Shown: positions 46,480 through 56,989 of the stretch, one piece after another
How positions within the stretch are numbered: position 1 is the stretch's first letter
How the letters are laid out: each line of letters opens with the position of its first letter
Assembly (NCBI GenBank): GCA_003550325.1
Contig: QKWP01000682.1
Coordinates: forward strand, 5,253 to 69,252
Reading direction: 5' to 3'
Origin: Gigaspora rosea
Taxonomy: Eukaryota > Glomeromycota > Glomeromycetes > Diversisporales > Gigasporaceae
DNA length: 64,000 bases
Made by a program: the position numbers and the translations under genes
The notes under the pieces: model-generated
Database searches by the model: none
What the model was told of the DNA's origin: nothing
The model's input: only the letters and a program-made list of their open reading frames with translations

Positions 46480-46676
46480 TAGTGATTTAAGCCACATGGT
46501 TTTAGTCGGCTGGCTTAGCCAGCCGACTAAATTATCGGCTAAGCGGCTGGCTAACAGGGTCTGCATCCAGAATATTTCATGCTATTTGGCCCGTATTTAT
46601 TTTCCTTTTCAGAATTTATTATATCAGCTGGCTTAGCTGGCTAAGGCGGCTTAGCCTTAGCCGGCTTAAATCACTA
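46480..46676. mobile_element. hAT MITE, 197 bp, 8-bp TSD
   Basis: Ends TAGTGATTTAAGCC (both sides, inverted) with an exact 8-bp duplication AGCTCATC (46472-46479 and 46677-46684). The interior is packed with GGCTTAGCC/GGCTGGCTAA words in both orientations, so it should fold into a strong hairpin. No coding capacity. Confidence 0.95.
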
Positions 46677-46684
46677 AGCTCATC

Positions 46685-48287
46685 GTGATCATTTCGCAAT
46701 AAATTTACATACAGTATCCGATTTCACACGGGGCTAATATATTTGATCTATATAGTACACCGGATGCCCAATGTCACGTATGATACATTTTAAAGCATAA
46801 CATGAGAATAAAAAATTATAATCATATATACAAATAAGAAAAATCCAAAAAAAATTTTGTATCTACTCGCAAAAAAAAAATAATGATGATAATAATAATT
46901 ATGTAATAAAACATCTATATAATACTTTATATAATTTTCTGTACCGGGGCAGAGTGACAACCGCATGTCAAAATAGGTTAACAATGATTAAATGCAGTTA
47001 ACCTGGCCCATAAATAGTAAGGTTCTTAGATATATTGAATAAATTGATTAATTTCGACTCGGGATCTTCCTGTGGAAACCAGTTTATCACGTATGATGAC
47101 AATCAAACAACCAAATAAGGCAACAACGAACAAATTCATTCAAATCCTTCGTTACAGCTTCTCGCTATTTCTTTGCAGATCAGTGATTATCAATTCATCT
47201 AACCATTAAAAAATCCGACGAAACCAAAAAAAATAGAGAACAACACACAATGCCATAAATAAATATAAGAAACAATAAAAATATATATTTCGATACGCAC
47301 CGATCACTTTTTAACGATTCGAAAGAATTTTTTTTTTTTTTCTCACTCGAGTACTAGACTTAGTACTATAAGTAGCTGCGCAACGCAGTTGCGCGAAACC
47401 AGGAACGGGAAATTAGTACACTATGATTCTAAATATTATGTATAGATAGAATTATCAAACATAATTTTTCTTAAACACCATTAGATTCTGATAATATATA
47501 TATGATCTAACTATTGCAACCATCCGGATATACCAGTTGGCTATTTACGGTAACCAAAATTTGATTTGCAATTGAGTTAAAGTTCATATGTTCAGTGTCA
47601 AATTCACATTATTAATTTATAAAATTAATATATGCAATTTCATAATTAGTAAAGCAATTGTTCTTTCATATGAAAAATCTGAGTCGGGATATCATTTAAT
47701 TTGATCTGATTAATTACGCGATCAATTTAAGAGTTAGTTTACGAAACAATGTAGGGAGGGCATTAATAAAATATTAATTTTAAGGTTATGTAACGCGCGA
47801 ACAATAATAATATATTTAAGGAGGCAATGACGATGTTGATACCTGATATCTGCATAAAAATAATAAATCGAGTGCACGACAATCGTAAACTTTAAATTGA
47901 TTACGTAAATCCGCACAATTTATATAGTTGGCAAACAATATAAACAAAATCTTAAGTGACTCAATATATAAATCAATAATCCAAACAGAATTCTAAGTAA
48001 AACAGGTAAAAACAAGCTATAATATTAACACATAAGCACAATAAGTCAAGAAGGCATGATGATAAATAGTCAAGTCAATGTACATACAAAGAAATCAATA
48101 TTGTAAACACATATGGACATATTATAAAATTTTTTAAATAATGATCCCTACCGCAAATTCAAAAGCATGAAACATCAGCACACATGGTATACAAAATCAA
48201 GGAATGATCATCCAATCAGAAGCCTGGCATACTCTACATACAGTACATCATACTACATTCCTGGTTTATATCCATAGAAGAACAAAT
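46685..48287. other. intergenic DNA
   Basis: AT-rich, no gene recognised. Carries the second copy of the GC-rich hairpin repeat at 47372-47408. Confidence 0.5.
47372..47408 (+). repeat. short GC-rich hairpin repeat, copy 2
   Basis: GTAGCTGCGCAACGCAG followed by TTGCGCGAAACCAGGAACGG. The stem CTGCG-CAA-CGCAG is perfect; the loop differs by one base from the copies at 16703 and 48740. Confidence 0.8.
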
Positions 48288-48627
48288 GGGGTGTCTTCAA
48301 TTAAAAGGGCCCATTTTTACATTTTTTTGAAAAATGAGTTTTCGTTAAATTCATATAAATTTTGACATGATTGACTTTTTTTAATTATAAATGAAAGTCG
48401 AATTACATAATAAAAAATCAAGATAATGTAAAAAGAAAAATTACATGAGGCTGCGTAGAGCCAACACGTCACGAGTTTACCCGATAGTCACCTGCCGTCT
48501 TTAACCAATCAATATCGTGAAATTTGATTGATCCCGGATCAGTCCGAAAATCAAAACAAATAATTAAACTCAAATATCTCAAAATAAAATATATGTAAAA
48601 ATGGGCCCTTTTAATTGAAGACACTCC
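48288..48627. mobile_element. MITE with ~34-bp terminal inverted repeats, 340 bp
   Basis: Ends GGGGTGTCTTCAATTAAAAG and inverted GGAGTGTCTTCAATTAAAAG; pairing continues through GGGCCCATTTTTACAT. AAAT lies on both sides (48284-48287 and 48628-48631), a possible 4-bp duplication. No coding capacity. Superfamily unclear. Confidence 0.85.
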
Positions 48628-49275
48628 AAATAAGGAAAACGGATAACTATAGTTAATGATAAGATCGGAGGTATGATCAATTTAACGATAATATAAGGAA
48701 AAATGATCATCATAAGGCAGGAGTAGAATAAGTTAATAAGGTAGCTGCGCGACGCAGTCACACTAAAACCAGGAACGTAAATAACGATTTTGTAATAACT
48801 TTTACTGTATTTCGCAAAATGATACAAGGGGTATAATTTCAAATTTTGCCTAGATTAAGCTTATTTAAGAAATAATTTTAAATAATGTCATGAGCGGAGC
48901 GTTATTATGCAACAACACGGTAATCATATGTAGTAATTGAATTAATTTGGAAAAAAGCAAATAAATTTTACATACAGTATGTTGTTACCAGATAAAAGAG
49001 CATTATATTTAGAAGTAGTAAAAGGTTATGACCGGTCATGACTGGTCATAACCGTAACCGATACCAGTCAGAAGCTCCTAATTGACTGGTTAGAATCTGA
49101 GCAATAATAAAACCATTACATTTTTAATATTTATATGTGATTCAGATAATATTCATGCATAATTTATCCAACTATTGATAACCGAGCATATGAGTAAAAA
49201 AATCCTAGCCATTGAATCGATTTTGTCATGGGTTCTCAAATGTGACTGAAAATCGGGCTGAACAGTGATGTGAAT
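48628..49275. other. intergenic DNA
   Basis: Holds the third GC-rich hairpin repeat (48740-48777) and a 30-bp near-palindrome at 49024-49053 (GGTTATGACCGGTCATG pairing with CATGACTGGTCATAACC). No gene. Confidence 0.55.
48740..48777 (+). repeat. short GC-rich hairpin repeat, copy 3
   Basis: GGTAGCTGCGCGACGCAG followed by TCACACTAAAACCAGGAACG. The stem CTGCG-CGA-CGCAG is perfect. Confidence 0.8.
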
Positions 49276-50421
49276 TAGAGATTGTACCCGTTTAACCGAT
49301 AACCCGGAACCCGTTATTTTAATGTTATACCGGAATAAATTATGCTTAGCCGGTTAATCCGGGTAAAAAAGAAAAAGAGAGAGAGAGCCAAACTAAACAA
49401 AATTGGCTTAGGAAAAAAAAAGACCTGGCAACGATCTTTAATTTGCTTGATCGGTCTATCCAAAATAGCAGGTTATCGAAATTTTGGCAGGATGTTATAC
49501 TGTAGCATTTATTTTGTAGCTAAATACGAGAATTAGAACCAGTTGTTATGATACAAGATTAGAGAAAGGAGTATAATATCGTGAATCGAATAAAGTATGT
49601 AAAATGTGATCTTGTCCCCGTAATTAACCCAAAAATGTAAAGTAATAGAATGCATTTACTTATTCGATTATACTATTGGGAAAATTAGAACTAGTTGCAT
49701 CACGATACAAAATTGGTCAATTTTGCCATAATTCTACCTATTTTGGAAAGGAGCAAAGGCAAAAGTATGTGAAATGTGATCTTGTCCCCGTGCTTTTTAT
49801 ATAATTTGCCTGTAATTAATCTAAAAATGTAAAGTAATGGAATTCATTGTCGTGTTGAAAGTTCTGAATATTAAGATTAAAACATGACAAAACGGGTAAA
49901 GGCCTGTGTAAACGAATGTGAAAAATCTAAAGTAGATTCGAATTCACGCTAAAAAGAAGGCATATGAATAAGACTAATGCGAAGCATTCAAAATCTGCTA
50001 ATAAAGATCTTTTTATTAGAAAAAATTACTTTCCCTTTTTAGCTGCGAAGCCTCAACCTCTATGAAATTCTTTGATGCATTCTTTAAAATTCATATGATA
50101 TAATAGATGCGATAGAAAGCTTTATAAAATTATAAAAAAAGACAAGAAATTAATAAAATCGAATTTGGTTTTTTAAATACTCAAATAAGATCTTCCTTTA
50201 CCTTTATCAACTAAAAGCTATCTTGTATCTTTGTATTAATCATTTTTGCCAAATTGTATACCTTGTATAGAGTTCATTTTTTACTGTTAACAACAGAACG
50301 AATAATAATCTATGTAGGTTAATACGGGTTAAATAAAAAAAAAAAACAGAGATAATTTAGAGCTGAATTTAATAGTAAATTATTAATTATAAAATGTTAT
50401 TTTAATTTTGTTTATTTAGAA

Positions 50422-52733
50422 AAATAGATTTTCGGGATTCTTCGCACACTCAAAAGGATTCTCAAGAAAATTCTCAAGAGGATTCTCAAGCAGAATCTAG
50501 CTTGAATTATTTTAATAAATGAAGCAATGATAATGGAAGTAATACTACCTTTAACCTTACATCTAAAAAAAACTCAAGCTAAAAGAAGTAAATGAAGTTT
50601 CATGTGGAAATATTTTAAATTAATTGGCACAAAAGATGTGTATCAAGTTATTATAAAAGTAAAGGAAATAGAAAAAAAGTGTGAGACAAAGTATACACAT
50701 GACGGGTCAACGTCTAACATGATTGCTTATCTGCTTTCAGAACACAATATTGTTAATAATAGTAAATTAAAATCTAAGATTAAACAAGTATACCAAACGA
50801 AATTGCCCGAAATTATTAATATTAATACTTATCATAAAAATTCCAAACAATCAGAAAATAACAAAGCAGTTATGGAATGGATCATTCTTGATAGTCAACC
50901 CTTTAGTGCACTATGAAAAAAATGATTCTGTCGAATGATGGCTGTAATAGATCTGAAGTTTCATCCCCCTTCTAATCATCTAATAAAAAATGAATTAGCA
51001 TTAAGTTATCAAAAAATATCATAGTTCTTCAAGATAAAATTTTATCTTCCTGTAAAACTGCTGCATTAACAGCTGATTTATGGACATCACGAAATAAAGA
51101 AGGTTTTATAGGAATTACTTGCCATTGGATAACTCCTAATTGGAAACTACATAGCATAACACATTATTGTGAAAAATGCCGCATCCCCATATAGGCAAAT
51201 CAATTTATCAATTTATAATTAACAAATGTACTCAATTTAACCTTCAAAATAAAATTGCATATGCTATTACCAATAACAGTGCTAATATAGTAAAAGCAAT
51301 TCAAAAATGGGATTCTATTAAATAAATTCCATGTGCAGTTCACATGTTACAGTTAACAGTTAATTTTGCTCTATGAAAAGTCTATCGCATATAAAAAAAA
51401 ACCAAAAAACTTGTTAAATTTTTTGATTCACCAAAACAAAATGAAAAACTAAAAAATGCTCAAATTGCAGTAGCGGAAAGAGATCATTTGCTTGTGCCTA
51501 ATTTAACTAATATGGACGAATATAATGGAGATGAAGAACCAGGTGAAGTCAATAATAGAAATTTGATTGAACAGTCAAGTATAAATTTAACTCACTAAGT
51601 TCTTCAACTAGTCAAGGATTGTCCAACATTGGAATTCCAAATATCATTCATGAAAAAGATTAATGAAATTAAAGAATGCAATTGTGTGGTTAGAAGCTAA
51701 TTTAAATATTTTACGAAATTCTGATGAAAAAAAGGATGGTCAAAAACTTAGACGCTGCTAACCTAATGATAATGAATGGAAAAATTAGTTGAAGAGTTGG
51801 TTAAAATTTTTGAGCCATTTGATCAGGCAACCAAAGCATTTAGTGCTGAAACATATCCAAAATTATTTGTCATGTATCCAGTTATTGAAGTTTTGAAATC
51901 ATAATTTTTTAATTCAGATTTATCCATTATTGAAACTGAAATTGACGAATATGGTATAATTTAAATTTATATATATATTATACAATCAGAATAAATATGC
52001 AAAAAATTTTTTCCTTTTCAATTTTTTATTTTTTTGCCAACTAATTCTATGTGTTAATTAAATGAATTATCTACTTAATTTTCTAGAATCCGATACAAGT
52101 AATTATAATGAAAGTGATGATAGTAGTGAAAGTGATTTCAATGCTCAGCCACCAAGAACCCTTCATATTCAATCTGTACTTTTACAAGTCATATATAAAA
52201 TATATAATTCTCTCCAAAAGTATTGGGCAAATCTAAACGATATAGGTCTTTTGGCAACATTGTTGGACCTGAGTCTTAAAATGATGCGCCCTTGGCCTAA
52301 CTATGTTTGAGAAAAAGCTATTAGATTATGCCGTATAGAACTTAATACCATTACCAGTGATAGGCCTTTGTCGACTACTCCTCTTCCAACTACTACTTCA
52401 TCTACAAACCATTATTTGCCTCAATCTTTCAAGATGATTATAGTGACAATAATTTGGTAGATAATGAATAGATAAATACATAGATATTAAAAGAGTACCA
52501 GTTGTTTTACAAGATACTCCACCCTTAAAATGGTGAAAAGAACATGAAAAAAGTTTTCTAAACTTAAGTCAATTGGCAAAAAATAATTAGCAGTACCTGC
52601 TACCTCGGTGCCCAGTGAACACTTGTTTTCTAATGCCAGAAATCAAGTAACATCAAAATGAACTTGCCTTAGTCATGAAATGGTTTCTTAATTATCATTT
52701 TTAAAAAGAAACGACCATTTAATTAACATTGTA
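50422..52733 (+). pseudogene. hAT transposase pseudogene
   Basis: Transposase of the surrounding element. In order: a Ser/Gln-rich N-terminus (DSSHTQKDSQENSQED); a BED-like segment starting MWKYFKLIG (50602), with GSTSNMIAYLLSEHN, although its first Cys pair is not visible; the catalytic core with TADLWTSRNKEGFIGITCHW (about 51070) and a degraded AITNNSANIVKAIQKWD (about 51270); IPCAVHMLQLTVNFAL (about 51328); FEPFDQATKAFSAETYPKLF (about 51810); and the C-terminal dimerisation block AVPATSVPSEHLFSNA (about 52596-52640) followed by SHEMVS and LSFLKRN. Numerous stops and frameshifts make it inactive. It differs clearly in sequence from the hAT transposase at 9387-11209, so it belongs to another hAT subfamily. 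Confidence 0.85.
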
Positions 52734-52790
52734 TAAATTAAATTTTATATAATTATTGAATATAATTAAAATTTAAATTGTTGAATAAGG

Positions 52791-53814
52791 AAGGGTGTGG
52801 CGACTTAGAGAAGTTGGTAAGTTGTCACCTCCCAAGTGGCAGGTCTAGGGTTCAAATCCCACTGACGACGCTTTGAAAAACAGATCTGTGTTCCGGTAAC
52901 TGTTTTCTGTCGATTGGTTGTGTACATTACCTGTAGTCCTTGGTTACCATCTCAAATGGGAGCTTTTGGGCAAAGTTGTATTGTGTGATGCAGACAAATC
53001 CAAGGAACCGGGAAAACAGAAACCCATTTGGCAAGACCCGAGTAAGGTGATAGCAAAGATCTTTACGGTGCTACCAAACCCGGAATACTGGACCAGAGCC
53101 GAAGTACTGGACGTCGACCTCAGGGACAAGGTCTACCAACCTGGCCGCCAGATCGGGTACCGGAGAAAAAGGACCTATGCTATAGAAGTGGTACCAGGGG
53201 AAGAAAAACCATAGTGGCACCTAATGTCGGGTAGATCAACCCTTCCGGGCCAACTGGATTGGAAGTCTGGGAAAACCAGAGAAGGACCGGTAGGAAAGTG
53301 ATGGTGGGTACCAGGGTTGGAGCGAACCTTATAAGGGCAGAAGTAGGTAATGGTAGCAGTTGGGTGCCCCGACTGCAAGTTGTTCGCCTCAGTAAATGCG
53401 TAAGTTACCAAAGTGTAGGTATTACCTGGGTGGAACAGGGACTGCTTTACCAAGTTTTCCGCTGAGAATACAGAATTAAAATGGGTCCTAAGGACAACAG
53501 ATAAGCATCCGGACCTGGCTGACTGACTGCTTATGTAACAGGCCTGTTCCAGTGATACAGAATGGGTTGGCAGGAGAAGCAGGGATCAGAGGGTTTAAAT
53601 AGGCAATCCCCTAGTCGGGTTGCAGGTATGGCAGCTAGTGTGGAACCCGCGGGTAACCTTCAGCCGGACTACTTAAATTAGACGACCAAAAGTTGTATGT
53701 GTGGCTAGTTGTATTCTCGTCAATATAACAAATACAGGTGGCCCTTAGTGGGACACTAACCCAAATATCTTGAATAAAAAATTCCTCAGTCCCAAGGCGG
53801 ACACTTTAAAAAAA
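52791..53814 (+). mobile_element. tRNA-headed retroposon, copy 3, 16-bp TSD and A tail
   Basis: An exact 16-bp duplication AAATTGTTGAATAAGG flanks it (52775-52790 and 53815-53830), and the 3' end is CACTTTAAAAAAAAA. Near the 5' end are GTGTGGCGACTTAGAGAAG and GGGTTCAAATCCCACTG (about 52848-52864), resembling pol III A and B boxes. A long duplication, A tail and pol III head are hallmarks of SINE-type retroposition by a LINE. At about 1 kb it is long for a SINE. It is markedly more GC-rich than its surroundings. The 98-codon frame at 52918-53214 is not preserved in the other copies and is probably not a gene. Confidence 0.9.
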
Positions 53815-54268
53815 AAATTGTTGAATAAGGTAAGGCCATATAAATTAATTTTTTTGGTTTACATATATAATCCGAGTTATTTTTTATTTTATATTATGTA
53901 TGCCAAGAAATTTTTTTTATATGTTCTAAATAAGACGAGGCAAAAAAATTTAAATATTATGCCCTTTTCAATTAATGTGATCATCTATTTTACTATGAAA
54001 ATCGGCAAAATTGCCTAATTTTGGTGAATACCGGTAATCTAAATTTCTTGCTAACAAATAAGTTCCCAAGATTTCTTTTAAAAATTTTTTTTTGCAATTA
54101 AAAATTAAACAGTTTAGTTGCAACTTATTATTATAAACTGGATAACCCGAATTATATATTTATCCAGATAGATTATGAATAATCTGGTTTGGAAACTGGG
54201 TTGTTATTTGTAAATGGGTGGATAACCCGGAATTAAATTTTATAACAGGTACAACCTCTAATGCGAAT

Positions 54269-55429
54269 GCTTTTTTCAAACATGCATACAATGTGAATAC
54301 TGATTGAACACCACCGATCGAAAAAACATTCAGGCAATGCAATGACAAGTAGCATCAAAAGGAAGTCAATTAACTTTAAAGTTCAAGTATGACTTCCAGG
54401 TAGATTAGTGGTAACAAAAATGATTCTCAGTCCAGTGATTTCCAAGCAAAATGCATTCAAGAAAACCCAGATTATCAATAACATGATCATTATATTTTTT
54501 AGGTGAAAGATCTATGAAGCTCTAAATTGCTCAGAAATCATAGGACCAAGGACGTTTCTGCTACTAATTCATCTTATGACTTCCTATTAACATCATATTC
54601 AGCAATTATGAAATAATTGTTAATCCCTAAGTACTATATACAATCAGGATCAAGATTTTGATTGTGTTCCTGGTAAGGATTTAGATTATTGCATCTTTTT
54701 GCATAATGCATACAAAATTAAAGCATTTAATTAGAATTAGATTTTGTGGATGAATTCAAAGTTCAAATATTTCTATATTACCACAAAATGACAAGTTCTT
54801 GTATGGGTGAAGTTTAGGTACAAATGCTAATTTTTAGTGCTGAATTTGTTTGCTGTAACATGCTTCTTTGCATGAATCTAGCAATTGAGCAGTTAAAAAT
54901 GTTATCATAGCTGAAATATTAAAGCAATTATAATATAAGAATCATTGTACTGTAAAGAATAATTTTTTCTTTGCCTCTTACTTCCGCATTAGTAAAATTC
55001 GTAAAGTTGTCACATACCTTCTATAATTGTATCACTATAGCTATATTAATCTTACCTTTTTAGTATTAGGCATTATTATGTATTCTTAGTGGCTTAATTA
55101 TATAGACATTACTCAAGAAGGGTAAAATGTAGTAGTAACAGTGTAAAAACATAGTAGTAGTAGTGTAGTATAGTTGTTGGAGTATAAACTTATCTGAGAT
55201 TTAGAATTTATATAAATGGTTGATCCAATCCTTTGTTTATTATCTTGCATCTAATATATGCTCTCCTTAAATTAAGAAAATATAAATATATATTTTTTTT
55301 AAAATAAATGCCTAATAAATTATTAATATCCATGTTTTATCCTAATTCATGTGACCTTTCTAAAGTAAACCATCAGAGTTAAACTCATCATGAGAGTACC
55401 AAGCTTTCCCATATGATGATTACAATATT
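54269..55429. other. intergenic DNA
   Basis: AT-rich sequence; no gene, RNA gene or repeat that I can support. Confidence 0.5.
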
Positions 55430-55974
55430 TATACAAGGTATTAGCTTGCTATATCGATATGCACAGTTGGGATTTATAGCTTTATAAATGGATTTGACTG
55501 GATTGCTACAGGCAGTATTGTACATGGGACAATTTTGGACAATTTTGGACATTTATTCAAATTAAAATTACTTGAAATTTTATTAAGATAATCTATTTTA
55601 ATTTTTTCACCAATAAGTCCAGCACCTAAAAAAATATATAATTATATATTTTTTTAAATAACTTTATTGATTAGTTAAACATGGAACATAGGCTTGGACG
55701 ATTTTGGACAATCTTGGACGTTGGACATTTTACATAGTGTGGACACATCCCATGTACAATACTGGCTGCAGGTGTCTTGGCCTAACCATATTTGATCAGC
55801 TAATGTTCGTAAATTATTACCAGTAGGTGTCCAATCAGGTTCCAGATTTTGCTGACGAATGCAAACTCGAACTGAACTATCCACTTCATATTTCATACTA
55901 TGTTTCTGGTATATCATGATATTTGGGCGCAAAAATATTATAATAATAACACCAGACTCAAGAGCTTGATACAT
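55430..55974 (-). pseudogene. unidentified ORF interrupted by a MITE
   Basis: On the minus strand from the ATG at 55974: MYQALESGVIIIIFLRPNIM, then YEVDSSVRVCIRQQNLEPDW, TPTGNNLRTLADQIWLG and QDTC. The frame reaches the MITE right end at 55764; skipping the MITE and one copy of its 8-bp duplication, it continues as SNPVKSIYKAINPNC. The continuity suggests a real coding sequence disrupted by the insertion. I do not recognise the family, and it lacks a clear end. Confidence 0.35.
55513..55764. mobile_element. hAT MITE, 252 bp (family with 30711-30960)
   Basis: Ends CAGTATTGTACATGGGA (both sides, inverted) with flanks GCTACAGG (55505-55512) and GCTGCAGG (55765-55772), 7 of 8 matching. Close to the copy at 30711-30960 along its whole length and in the same orientation. 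Confidence 0.9.
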
Positions 55975-55994
55975 AGTTTGTTATTCATATTACA

Positions 55995-56327
55995 CTATAT
56001 AGCTAAAAAGAACCAAGCAAAGACATAGTATGCTTGGCCAGGTCCAGAATAGATCAACCTACTGGTTTCTTTGAACATTAATTCTAAGCACCTCTCAAAA
56101 GTGCTGGTCTCATGCAATATTTTTTCAATCAGATATATTGAATCCTCACTAATGCTTTGGGCAATAAAATAGAATTGAATGATATTTTTTATTTTTTGGC
56201 AAGTACAGTATCGAATAATATAAAGTAACAGTGATGAAATATAATACAACTTAATAGTTAAAACTATTAATATTAAAACAAAGGTTTTGTCAATGTTAAG
56301 ACTATGGGTGCTAAACATTAAAGCCAA
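55995..56327 (-). other. open segment, unrecognised
   Basis: The last ~55 codons (ISEDSIYLIEKILHETS, ERCLELMFKETSRLIYSGPG) look protein-like, while the upstream half is hydrophobic and AT-driven. It lies directly upstream, on the same strand, of the MITE-interrupted frame and could be another exon of that gene. No family is recognised. Confidence 0.2.
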
Positions 56328-56329
56328 AG

Positions 56330-56590
56330 CACCTTGAACTTAATATTAATACAACCCTGGACTTAATGTTAATACAATCCTGAACTTAACATTAGCACAA
56401 CCTTAACTTTAACATTTAAAAAAAACTTTAACTTTAACTGCAAGGTTAGGTTAGCTTAAAGCTAAGGTTGGATTAATGTTAAATTTAAGTTCAAGTCAAC
56501 GTAAAGTTTAGATTCAAGATCGGGCAATGTTAAGTTCAATATTAGGTTAACTTTAAGAAATTAGATTATGGTAATGACTGAGTTAACAAT
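56330..56590. repeat. degenerate repeats of AACTTTAAC / GTTAAGTT words
   Basis: Words such as CTTAATRTTAATACAA, CTTAACATTAGCACAA, AACTTTAACTTTAACT and GTTAGGTTAGCTTAAAGC recur in both orientations, forming an irregular fold-back. No clear ends. Confidence 0.55.
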
Positions 56591-56989
56591 TAATATTATA
56601 GTAAACTTTCTCTGCTGATCAACTTTTTCAAATTTTGCAGAAAAGAAATAAAGTAGAAAATGAACAAGTAACCTAGAAAATAGCCAAAAACCCTGTTAAA
56701 AAAAGGACAAGCAAAAATAATATAGGGTATGATAATACAACTTATGAGAAAAGGAGTATCACTAGTATGCAAATTCAAACTTCAAATTTTTTCGTAAAAT
56801 TTTTTGGAAATTTTTGGGGACTGGGCTTAACCCTGAATTATAGATCACTAAAACAACAATTGCATAATCTGAATAAACAACAAAACATAAAATCAGATAA
56901 ACAAACTAGTTATATGCATAGCAAATCAGATTTTGTGTACCAAATACTAAGATAATCAATAAACAGAATTCAAGTTCCAGAATGAAAGG

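Larger units (their letters stand above)
49276..54260 (+). mobile_element. degenerate autonomous hAT element, 4985 bp, 8-bp TSD
   Basis: Ends TAGAGATTGTACCCGTT and inverted TAGAGGTTGTACCTGTT. Flanks ATGTGAAT (49268-49275) and ATGCGAAT (54261-54268) match at 7 of 8 bases. Subterminal GATAACCCGGAA words recur at both ends (49295-49370 and 54140-54235). Inside are a hAT transposase pseudogene (50422-52733) and a tRNA-headed retroposon (52791-53814). Without the retroposon and one copy of its target duplication the element would be about 3.9 kb. Confidence 0.9.

Noticed and set aside
52918..53214. 98-codon frame in the retroposon
   Set aside because: The frame is not kept in the copies at 27557 and 35456; it reflects higher GC content.
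54160..54348. 62-codon minus-strand frame near the right hAT end
   Set aside because: It spans the terminal repeat and flank of the hAT element and has no domain.
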